Shown here in pieces: positions 1-5,845 of a stretch of DNA of 8,840 nt (its first letter is position 1; each line of letters opens with the position of its first letter). Made by a program: the position numbers and the translations under genes. This stretch comes from Pseudomonadota bacterium (GTDB lineage: Bacteria > Desulfobacterota > Desulfobulbia > Desulfobulbales > SURF-16), in assembly GCA_030597865.1 (NCBI GenBank), contig JAUVQZ010000116.1:1-8840 (forward strand), in the 5' to 3' direction. The notes beneath the pieces were generated by a model, which saw only the letters and a program-made list of their open reading frames with translations, had not been told where the DNA came from and did not search any database.

Positions 1-1
1 C

Positions 2-679
2 AATAAGGCCATTGTCGGCGCCAATGCCTTTGCCCATGAGTCTGGCATTCATCAGGACGGTATGCTGAAGGAACGCACCACCTATGAGATTATGAATCCT
101 GCTGATGTGGGTCTGGCCGCAGGGAATCTTGTCCTGGGTAAACATTCCGGTCGCCATGCCCTGAAGGATCGTATCTCCTCCCTGGGCTATGATGATTTAA
201 GCGATGATGACCTGCAGCGCGTCTTCAGCCGTTTCAAGGATCTTGCTGATCTCAAGAAGGATATCTTTGATGAGGACATTGAGGCCATTTTGATGGATGA
301 GGTCCTGCGTATTCCAAACACCTATGAGCTTGTCTCCCTGGGCGCCATGAGCGGTAATCACACCATTCCCACCACCGGCATCAAGATCCTCGTCCATGGC
401 GAGGAACGCCAGGGTGCTGGCTTGGGAGTCGGTCCCATTGACGCCGCCTTTAAGACCATTGCCGGATTAACGGGCACCACCTGCAAGCTCCTCTATTTTG
501 CGGTGAGTTCCATCACCGGCGGTACGGATGCCCAGGGTGAGGTTATGGTCCGCCTTGAGGATGATGGCAAGATTATCGTGGGCCAGGGGGCTGACCCTGA
601 TATCGTTACGGCGGCGGCCAAGGCCTATATGAATGGCTTGAATCGAGCCGCCTATTTGAAGATGAAAAAAGATAATTAA
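2..679 (+). CDS. leuA: 2-isopropylmalate synthase, C-terminal part (5' end outside window)
   Basis: LeuA condenses acetyl-CoA with 2-oxoisovalerate, the first committed step of leucine synthesis in the cytoplasm. The frame is open from base 2, and the visible 225 residues begin with the LeuA signature NKAIVGANAFAHESGIHQDG, which lies at the end of the catalytic TIM-barrel part. A linker follows (GKHSGRHALKDRI), and the last roughly 115 residues are the LeuA dimer/regulatory domain that in this family binds leucine for feedback inhibition (GAMSGNHTIPTTGIKIL, GVGPIDAAFKTI, SSITGGTDAQGEV). The catalytic metal-binding HxH region is upstream of the window. The C-terminus (AAAKAYMNGLNRAAYLK) looks complete, so the regulatory domain is intact. 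Homocitrate and citramalate synthases share the fold, but the HESGIHQDGM block and regulatory domain fit LeuA best. A terminator-like hairpin follows, so read-through into asd is probably limited. Confidence 0.93.
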   Translation, partial: NKAIVGANAFAHESGIHQDGMLKERTTYEIMNPADVGLAAGNLVLGKHSGRHALKDRISSLGYDDLSDDDLQRVFSRFKDLADLKKDIFDEDIEAILMDEVLRIPNTYELVSLGAMSGNHTIPTTGIKILVHGEERQGAGLGVGPIDAAFKTIAGLTGTTCKLLYFAVSSITGGTDAQGEVMVRLEDDGKIIVGQGADPDIVTAAAKAYMNGLNRAAYLKMKKDN

Positions 680-713
680 TCGCCCTTCTTTTAACGGAGG
701 CGGGCAGTGAACA

Positions 714-742
714 AAGGGGCATCCTTCACGGGTTTGCCCCTT
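714..742 (+). terminator. Probable Rho-independent terminator after leuA
   Basis: An 8-bp perfect stem, AAGGGGCA (714-721) with TGCCCCTT (735-742), encloses a 13-nt loop, 35 nt after the leuA stop. The following bases (CATTATTATGG) are only moderately T-rich, so termination may be partial. Confidence 0.55.
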
Positions 743-780
743 CATTATTATGGTCCCTTATTGACTGAGTTTGGCGTGAT

Positions 781-810
781 TTCACAAGGAAGCTCCATGC
801 TTTTCATATT
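781..810 (+). promoter_or_regulatory. Possible sigma-70-type promoter for asd
   Basis: TTCACA (781-786, 5/6 to the -35 consensus) and CATATT (805-810, 4/6 to the -10) are separated by 18 nt, about 30 nt ahead of the asd start. The AT-rich stretch 806-824 also holds a short tandem ATATTAG repeat (two full units and a partial one), so the exact -10 is uncertain. This is pattern matching only. Confidence 0.25.
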
Positions 811-841
811 AGATATTAGATATACCTAGAGGAAGTTGAAG

Positions 842-1867
842 ATGAGGAAAGAAGGATATAATGTAGCTATTGCGGGTGCAACCGGTGCAGTTGGCGGTGC
901 CATGCTTGATGTTCTTGCCAGACGTGATTTTCCCATAAAGGAGCTCCGCCTCCTGGCCTCGGAGCGTTCTATTGGCAAGGTTCTCCAGTTCAAGGGGAAG
1001 GATATTAAAGTTCAGCTCCTTGACGACAACGCCTTTGAGGGTATTGATAAAGCCCTCTTTTCCGCCGGGGCCCAGAGATCCCTGGATTTTGCCCCTGCTG
1101 CTGCCAGGGCAGGGGCCGTTGTCGTGGACAACTCCAGCGCCTTTCGCATGGACCCCAAAATCCCCCTGGTGGTGCCTGAGGTTAATCCCCAGGCCATTAA
1201 TGATTATAAGGACCAGGGCATCATTGCCAACCCCAACTGTTCCACCATCCAGATGCTGGTCGCCCTCAAGCCCATTCTCGACAAGGTCGGCATTAAGCGC
1301 ATCGTGGTTTCGACCTACCAGGCCGTATCCGGCACCGGCAACCCTGCCATTGATGAACTGCGGGCCCAGGTCAAGTCCTATGCGGCAGGTGAAAGGCTTG
1401 AGGCTGAAGTCTATCCCCACCAGATTGCCTTTAACTGCCTGCCCCATATCGATTCCTTCCTCGACAACGGCTACACCAAGGAAGAGATGAAGATGGTTAA
1501 TGAGACCAGAAAGATCTTTGAGGATAATAGCATCGGCGTCACGGCCACCACTGTTCGTGTCCCGGTTGTCTACGGCCACTCCGAGGCGGTTAATATTGAG
1601 ACCAAGGGCAAGATTACCGCCCAAGAGGTAAAGGATCTCATGAAGACGGCCGCAGGCGTTAAGCTTGTCGATAATCCCGCCAACAACGAATACCCCCTGG
1701 CCCTGGATTGTGAGGGCAAGTTTGAGACCCTGGTGGGCCGTATCCGTGAGGATGAGTCCATTGAAAACGGTATCAATATGTGGATCGTCTCGGATAATAT
1801 CTTGAAGGGCGCGGCCCTAAACGCCGTCCAGATTGCCGAGGTCCTGATTAAAGAGCACATCTCTTAA
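842..1867 (+). CDS. asd: Aspartate-semialdehyde dehydrogenase
   Basis: Asd reduces L-aspartyl-4-phosphate to L-aspartate 4-semialdehyde with NADPH. This is the branch point for lysine/diaminopimelate, threonine and methionine, and therefore also for peptidoglycan. The N-terminal nucleotide-binding loop is AGATGAVGG (residues 11-19). The catalytic cysteine is C133 in NPNCSTIQM, and RVPVVYGHSEAVN holds residues expected in the active-site and dimer half. Length is 341 aa, usual for the family (about 330-345). I chose ATG 842 rather than the in-frame TTG at 836 because the Shine-Dalgarno AGAGGAAG (828-835) lies 6 nt before 842 but directly abuts 836. The frame closes with TAA at 1865. It lies downstream of leuA on the same strand, with 162 nt between them containing a terminator-like stem, so it probably has its own promoter. 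A 271-codon open frame lies antisense to it but shows no protein-like motifs. Confidence 0.95.
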   Translation: MRKEGYNVAIAGATGAVGGAMLDVLARRDFPIKELRLLASERSIGKVLQFKGKDIKVQLLDDNAFEGIDKALFSAGAQRSLDFAPAAARAGAVVVDNSSAFRMDPKIPLVVPEVNPQAINDYKDQGIIANPNCSTIQMLVALKPILDKVGIKRIVVSTYQAVSGTGNPAIDELRAQVKSYAAGERLEAEVYPHQIAFNCLPHIDSFLDNGYTKEEMKMVNETRKIFEDNSIGVTATTVRVPVVYGHSEAVNIETKGKITAQEVKDLMKTAAGVKLVDNPANNEYPLALDCEGKFETLVGRIREDESIENGINMWIVSDNILKGAALNAVQIAEVLIKEHIS

Positions 1868-1883
1868 CACAGTTAAACTGTGT
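1867..1883. repeat. Perfect 17-nt palindrome at the asd stop codon
   Basis: ACACAGTT-A-AACTGTGT is an 8-bp perfect inverted repeat around a single A, and it begins on the last base of the asd stop codon. As RNA it would form a small hairpin of about 6 bp with a TTAAA loop. No T-run follows, so it is a poor terminator. As DNA it has the symmetry of a dimeric repressor site. Function is unknown. Confidence 0.5.
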
Positions 1884-1893
1884 ATCAATGAAT

Positions 1894-1936
1894 GGACTCT
1901 GTTCAGTACCCCCTTGAGGGGTATAAGTGCCTTAAC
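1894..1936 (+). repeat. Intergenic repeat, copy 1 (inverted partner at 4501-4543)
   Basis: Bases 1902-1936 are identical over 35 nt to the reverse complement of 4501-4535. Extending outward to 1894, 41 of 43 positions match. The core holds the palindrome TACCCC (1907-1912) / GGGGTA (1918-1923) with a 5-nt spacer. Weaker matches appear further inward at nearly equal offsets in both copies: CACGTTT beginning 9 nt in, and TTTCTTG beginning 39-40 nt in. This suggests an older and longer element of about 90 nt. The copy sits between asd and rsmD in non-coding DNA. No transposase is nearby. Confidence 0.85.
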
Positions 1937-2020
1937 AATAGTTGCACGTTTGTTGTTTCAAGAGACTTTTTTTAATTTCTTGCACCTCTGACATACACAA
2001 GATTTCTAAGGCACTAAAAG

Positions 2021-2596
2021 ATGCGCATTATCAGTGGCAAATCCCGGGGCCGTAAGCTCCGTACCCCTAAAGAGATCAGGGGTAAGACCCCCCTGATAAG
2101 GCCCACTTCAGACAGGGCCCGGGAGTCACTGTTTAATATTATCGGCCAGCAGATCGTCGGCGCCAAGGTTCTTGACCTGTTCGCCGGCACTGGCGCCCTG
2201 GGGCTTGAGGCCCTAAGCAGGGGGGCGGAGCAGGCTGTTTTTGTTGATGATTCACCATACGCCTGCTCCCTCATTGCCGAAAATTGCCAGCTCTGTCAGC
2301 AGGAGGATTCAACACATATCCTGCGCAGAAATTTGCGAAAATCACCGGTTTTTCTCAAGAAATTGGTTGAAGAAGGGTCCTTTGATTTTATTTTCATGGA
2401 TCCGCCCTATGGCCAGGGTTTTATCCGCAACATCCTCTATTTTTTCGGCAAAGAGGCATGGATTCTTAACGAGCATGGTATGATCATTGTTGAAGAGGTA
2501 CATGACGCCAACCTGCCTGAGGAAAGCCAGGGGCTTGTTCTGCATGACTGTCGGCTCTATGGAAAAACAGGATTTTGGTTCTATAAAAGGGGGTAG
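2021..2596 (+). CDS. rsmD: 16S rRNA (guanine(966)-N(2))-methyltransferase
   Basis: RsmD uses S-adenosylmethionine to methylate N2 of G966 (E. coli numbering) in the small-subunit rRNA during 30S assembly. The 191-aa protein has the family order. An N-terminal RIISGKSRGRKL is followed by the RsmD signature RPTSDRARESLFNI (residues 27-40). The SAM-binding motif I is VLDLFAGTGALGLEALSRGA (50-69), and the catalytic motif IV is DPPY (127-130). Length is close to the E. coli protein (198 aa). The start ATG at 2021 gives the expected N-terminus, but the Shine-Dalgarno is weak (only AAAAG just before it). It heads a compact run with coaD 5 nt downstream. The rsmD-coaD pairing is common in bacteria and supports both calls. 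The 153-nt leader region contains the 17-nt palindrome and copy 1 of the intergenic repeat. Confidence 0.93.
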   Translation: MRIISGKSRGRKLRTPKEIRGKTPLIRPTSDRARESLFNIIGQQIVGAKVLDLFAGTGALGLEALSRGAEQAVFVDDSPYACSLIAENCQLCQQEDSTHILRRNLRKSPVFLKKLVEEGSFDFIFMDPPYGQGFIRNILYFFGKEAWILNEHGMIIVEEVHDANLPEESQGLVLHDCRLYGKTGFWFYKRG

Positions 2597-2601
2597 GGGG
2601 T

Positions 2602-3132
2602 ATGGCTGAAGAGAAGAGTTACGAACCCTTTGTTCAGGATAAGGTCTCTGAAAAAATTGCTGTCTATCCTGGCACCTTTGATCCCATCACCATGGGCCAT
2701 ATCGATATTGTCAACAGATCACTGGAGATCTTTGACAAGGTCATCATTGTCATAGCCATTAATCCAACGAAATCAGCGCTCTTTTCCCTTGAAGATCGTT
2801 TACAGATGATCCAGGACTGTTTTCCGGCTGACGAGAAGAGGATTTCCGTCGATCATGCTGACGGCCTGCTGGTCGATTATGCCTATAAGAGAGGCGCAAC
2901 CGCCATTGTTCGAGGCCTGCGCGCTGTTTCAGATTTTGAGTACGAGTTCCAGCTCGCCCTCATGAACAGACGTATAGAAAAAGAGGTTGAAACCGTCTTT
3001 CTGATGACCGGTCTGCGCTGGATCTACATCAGTTCGTCGATCATCAAGGATGTCGCCCGCCACGGTGGTGACACCAGCGGCCTGGTCCCTGACCATGTCT
3101 GCGAGAATCTCCGCCAGAAATTCATGACGTGA
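2602..3132 (+). CDS. coaD: Pantetheine-phosphate adenylyltransferase
   Basis: CoaD (PPAT) transfers AMP from ATP to 4'-phosphopantetheine to make dephospho-CoA, the penultimate step of coenzyme A synthesis. The nucleotidyltransferase motif is YPGTFDPITMGH (residues 22-33, T/HxGH type). VRGLRAVSDFEYEFQLALMNRRI (103-125) is the conserved middle block, and ISSSIIKDVARHGGD (143-157) is the second ATP-binding motif. The protein is 176 aa against the usual 160 or so. The excess is an N-terminal tail (MAEEKSYEPFVQDKV) before the usual SEKIAVYPG start. No ATG, GTG or TTG lies in frame between 2602 and the core, so the tail appears genuine. A good Shine-Dalgarno AGGGGG (2588-2593, 8 nt before the ATG) lies inside the last codons of rsmD, suggesting coupled translation. 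The stop codon overlaps the GTG start of rlmD. Confidence 0.95.
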   Translation: MAEEKSYEPFVQDKVSEKIAVYPGTFDPITMGHIDIVNRSLEIFDKVIIVIAINPTKSALFSLEDRLQMIQDCFPADEKRISVDHADGLLVDYAYKRGATAIVRGLRAVSDFEYEFQLALMNRRIEKEVETVFLMTGLRWIYISSSIIKDVARHGGDTSGLVPDHVCENLRQKFMT

Positions 3133-4424
3133 ACGATGTCGTTATAGAAAAACTGGTGGTGGGAGGCAGGGGCCTCGGTCGTCTGGCAGACGGCATGGTG
3201 GTTCTTGGTCCCTATGTTATTCCCGGTGAAAGGGTCCGTGTCCAGGCGGTAAAAAAGAAGAAGACCTTCCAAGAGGCCCTCTTGCAAGAGGTCCTGCAAC
3301 CATCCCCGGATCGTATCAGCCCGCCCTGTCCTTATTTTGGCCAATGTGGCGGTTGCCATTTTCAGCATATCTCCAGCAGTGGTCAGGATGTCCTTAAAAA
3401 GGATATCTTTTCCGACGAGTTTCAGCGCAGCGGCCTGCGCTTCGACACATCGCGTATCTGCTATTTCTCCTCTCCACTCACCCTTGGCTATCGTCAGCGC
3501 ATTCGCCTCCATGTTCATGATGGCCAGATGGGCTTCTATCAACAACAGAGCCATCGCCTGCTGGAGATTGACCAATGTCTGCTGGCCCGCCAGGAGATCA
3601 ATACCGTTCTCCACCAGTTAGCCGGCAATGACCACTGGTTAAAGGTGGCCGAGCATGTGGACGAGGTGGAGGTTCATGTCAATCCCGCTGACGGTGGGTG
3701 TTTTCTTATTATCCATTTCAACCGTAAGCCCCGCCCCCGTGACCTTACATATATGCAGGACCTTGTCGCCGGTCTCCCAGGCCTGTGCTCTCTACTGGTG
3801 AAAACAGTTGATGGGGCCCTTTATGCTTCCCTTCCTGATAAAACAGCTCAGATCAGCTATGGATTACGTCTGCAGGATGGCAGGGGTGTGGATATCGATC
3901 TGGAGCCGGGTGGGTTTTGCCAGGTTAATGAGGGGCAGAACCAGCGCATGGTCGATCAGGTGCTGTCCTGGCTTGACCATGGGCCGCGAGGTCCCTTGCT
4001 TGATCTTTTTTGCGGGGTGGGTAATTTCTCCCTGCCCTTGGCCTCCAGCGGATTTACCATAACAGGCATTGACCAGCAGCGTTCAGCCATCCGCTCTGCC
4101 TGGAAAAACAGTGAGAAGAATAATCTCAGCGGTGATTTTAGGCGTTGTTCAGCCCAGAAGGGCCTGGAGCTGCTGGTCAAAGAGGGGCAAAAATTCGACT
4201 ATGTACTTCTTGATCCGCCCCGGGCCGGATTCAAGGAGGGCAGTGCAATTTTACCTGAACTGCAGGCCTCCAAGATCATCTATATCTCCTGTGATCAGGC
4301 CACCCTGTTCCGTGATCTTAAGGCGATATGTGGTGGCGGCTACGAGATATCGGCCATAACCCTGGTCGATCAATTTTGTCAGAGTCACCATTTAGAATCC
4401 ATGGTCCTCATGACAAGGGTTTAG
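3129..4424 (+). CDS. rlmD: 23S rRNA (uracil-5-)-methyltransferase, RumA/RlmD family
   Basis: This family makes 5-methyluridine in 23S rRNA (U1939 in E. coli for RlmD) using SAM and a cysteine nucleophile, and carries a [4Fe-4S] cluster. Domains in order: a TRAM-like RNA-binding region (residues 1-58, VVGGRGLGRLADGMVVLGPYVIPGE); the cluster cysteines C67, C73 and C76 (CPYFGQCGGC) with C150 as fourth ligand; then the SAM-dependent fold with GGFCQVN (261-267), LDLFCGVGNFSLPLA (291-305) and DPPRAGF (362-368). The likely nucleophile is C388 in ISCDQ, and HLESMVLMTR at the C-terminus holds the probable general base E423. It is 431 aa, as usual for the family. The GTG start overlaps the coaD stop (GTGA), which argues for translational coupling. 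Which uridine is modified (RlmD, RlmC or dual-specificity RlmCD) cannot be told from sequence alone. Confidence 0.9.
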   Translation: MNDVVIEKLVVGGRGLGRLADGMVVLGPYVIPGERVRVQAVKKKKTFQEALLQEVLQPSPDRISPPCPYFGQCGGCHFQHISSSGQDVLKKDIFSDEFQRSGLRFDTSRICYFSSPLTLGYRQRIRLHVHDGQMGFYQQQSHRLLEIDQCLLARQEINTVLHQLAGNDHWLKVAEHVDEVEVHVNPADGGCFLIIHFNRKPRPRDLTYMQDLVAGLPGLCSLLVKTVDGALYASLPDKTAQISYGLRLQDGRGVDIDLEPGGFCQVNEGQNQRMVDQVLSWLDHGPRGPLLDLFCGVGNFSLPLASSGFTITGIDQQRSAIRSAWKNSEKNNLSGDFRRCSAQKGLELLVKEGQKFDYVLLDPPRAGFKEGSAILPELQASKIIYISCDQATLFRDLKAICGGGYEISAITLVDQFCQSHHLESMVLMTRV

Positions 4425-4500
4425 GGCTTTATTGCTCATTTCCTGTTCTGAAAAACAAGAAACTGAGCTGTCTGTTTTGTCCAAAAAACGTGGGTATACG

Positions 4501-4543
4501 GTTAAGGCACTTATACCCCTCAAGGGGGTACTGAAATGAGTCC
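4501..4543 (-). repeat. Intergenic repeat, copy 2 (inverted partner at 1894-1936)
   Basis: Bases 4501-4535 are the exact reverse complement of 1902-1936, and the match extends to 4543 with two mismatches (4536-4537). It lies in the 161-nt gap between the convergent genes rlmD and dacB. With copy 1 it brackets rsmD-coaD-rlmD, both copies being oriented inward in the same sense. The palindrome GGGGTA/TACCCC is preserved. Confidence 0.85.
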
Positions 4544-4546
4544 TAA

Positions 4547-4587
4547 AAAGCTCTAAGTCCACTTCCACTTTAGTGGGTTAGGGCTTT
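4547..4587 (-). terminator. Rho-independent terminator of dacB (possibly bidirectional)
   Basis: AAAGCTCTAA (4547-4556) pairs with TTAGGGCTTT (4578-4587), including one U-G pair. CCAC (4559-4562) pairs with GTGG (4573-4576) inside it, leaving a 10-nt loop. In the minus direction the stem runs straight into CTTTTTAGG, a usable U-tract, and its first bases overlap the dacB stop codon. In the plus direction it is followed by CTTTAATC, a weaker tail that may still help stop rlmD transcripts. Confidence 0.7.
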
Positions 4588-5767
4588 AATCTTGGTGTAT
4601 TTCTTCCACCAACCTCTCGAGAATTATCTCCCGATTATTTACCTGCTGATTGAGAATGACAACCACGGCCGGGGCGTGCTGATCTAGACCGAGATACCCG
4701 GCATAGGAGTAAACACCTGTCATGGTTCCCGACTTAAGCAGCCAGTTTTTATGGAGGGGGAGGAGCTGGTGGTACGGCCTGAAGTCCTGTAAAAAATCAA
4801 GCATGGCTGCGGCGGTAATCTGGTTGCCACGGTTGAGACCGGCACCGTCAACAATGGCAATATCCCCCCTGGTCAGCCCTTTACTGTGCGCAAAAAAAGT
4901 CATTGCCTGGCGAGCCTTGTGCCAGGTGGCAGGTGGCCCGAATTTTTCGTGTCCCATGGCCAGAAAGAGCTGGTTTGCCATGAAATTATTGGAGTAGAGG
5001 AGCATGGCAGGCAGAAGCTCAAGTATGGGCTTGGAGTAGTGGATATAAAAGAGTCCGGCATGGGGCGGGGTTTTACGAACTTTATAGCTGCCAAGCATCC
5101 TGATGCCTTCTTGGTCAAAAATTGCCTTAAAGGTTTCTGCGGCCAGGCGTTGGGTTTGGCCGCTATCCAGGGACACATTGATCCTATGCAGTCCTGGTTC
5201 CAGGTCAGCGCCCAGCTCCAGCATCAGGGGGATGGTGGGGGTCTGCTCCTCGCCGGAGGTGATGCGACCGTCTGCCGATATCTCGATATTAATGGTGTTG
5301 AAATTAACGCCCAGGGCGGAAAGGGGCGTATCGTATGGGTTGTTTGTGGAGCTCTCTGAGATAGTTTTTACCTCCAGCCCATAGAGGCTGTCATCTATAT
5401 AGAGATGACGAAACTGCCTAAGGCCATTTTTCTTGAGCGCCCCGGCAATCTGGACAATCTCTTCAGAGATAAGCAGGGGATCGCCCTGGCCTTTGATCCA
5501 CAGGTCAATACCAGGGGTGATATAAAAATAGGTGGGGAAGCGATACTCCTCTCCCAGGATTTCCAGGCTTGCCAATGAGGTGATGATCTTAACGATGGAG
5601 GCCGGGGTATAGAGCTCCTGGGGGCGCAGCTGGTTAATGACCTGGCCGGTATGGTGGACAGTCAGATAGGCGCCCCCCTCCACAAGAGAAGACGCCGTCT
5701 CTCCACGGGCATGGAGTGTAGAAAGAGAGAGGTGGACGATAAGAAAGGTAAAAAAAAGTGTTCTCAT
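4586..5767 (-). CDS. dacB: D-alanyl-D-alanine carboxypeptidase, PBP4/S13 family
   Basis: Family S13 penicillin-binding proteins trim or cut peptidoglycan peptides in the periplasm. All three active-site motifs are present: SIVK (S57-K60, nucleophile and base), SNN (259-261) and KSG (345-347, in LLKSGTMTGVYSYAGYLG). The typical VDGAGLNRGNQIT block is at 307-319. Residues 1-20 (MRTLFFTFLIVHLSLSTLHA) form a signal peptide with a likely cleavage around residue 20-22, which is why ATG 5767 is preferred over in-frame ATGs at 5800 and 5809 that lie inside a hairpin. At 393 aa it is shorter than E. coli DacB (477 aa), so the insert domains between SxxK and SxN are reduced. There is no recognisable Shine-Dalgarno, and a strong terminator ends only 10 nt before the start. 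It converges with rlmD and lies downstream of trpB2 on the same strand, with no obvious functional link. Confidence 0.88.
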   Translation of the reverse strand: MRTLFFTFLIVHLSLSTLHARGETASSLVEGGAYLTVHHTGQVINQLRPQELYTPASIVKIITSLASLEILGEEYRFPTYFYITPGIDLWIKGQGDPLLISEEIVQIAGALKKNGLRQFRHLYIDDSLYGLEVKTISESSTNNPYDTPLSALGVNFNTINIEISADGRITSGEEQTPTIPLMLELGADLEPGLHRINVSLDSGQTQRLAAETFKAIFDQEGIRMLGSYKVRKTPPHAGLFYIHYSKPILELLPAMLLYSNNFMANQLFLAMGHEKFGPPATWHKARQAMTFFAHSKGLTRGDIAIVDGAGLNRGNQITAAAMLDFLQDFRPYHQLLPLHKNWLLKSGTMTGVYSYAGYLGLDQHAPAVVVILNQQVNNREIILERLVEEIHQD

Positions 5768-5777
5768 TGATATTGAC

Positions 5778-5820
5778 ACAAAAAAGGGATGCGGTCCCAT
5801 GGACCGCATCCCTTTTTTGT
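5778..5820 (-). terminator. Perfect 20-bp Rho-independent terminator between trpB2 and dacB
   Basis: Positions 5778-5797 are the exact reverse complement of 5801-5820, with a 3-nt loop. The GC-rich part GGGATGCGGTCC pairs with GGACCGCATCCC and is flanked by six A and six T, so a U-tract exists in either direction. It follows the trpB2 stop by 25 nt on the minus strand and is almost certainly its terminator. It also occupies the space where the dacB leader should be. Confidence 0.88.
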
Positions 5821-5845
5821 TTAATTGAGTTGGGGGGTCAGTCCA

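Noticed and set aside
761..790. Sigma-54 promoter near TTGGCGTG ahead of asd
   Set aside because: The GC element at the -12 position is missing at the required spacing.
836..841. TTG at 836 as the asd start
   Set aside because: The Shine-Dalgarno AGAGGAAG ends at 835, leaving no spacing, whereas ATG 842 has 6 nt.
809..1624. A 271-codon open frame antisense to asd
   Set aside because: It lies wholly across the well-supported asd, shows no recognisable motif, and is explained by third-position codon bias on the coding strand.
1951..1975. Terminator for asd at the seven-T run (1967-1973)
   Set aside because: No stable stem precedes the T-run. The best pairing has a 2-nt loop or only three pairs.
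1894..4543. A complete transposon bounded by the inverted repeats
   Set aside because: The enclosed genes are rsmD, coaD and rlmD, all housekeeping. There is no transposase and no target duplication immediately outside the repeats.
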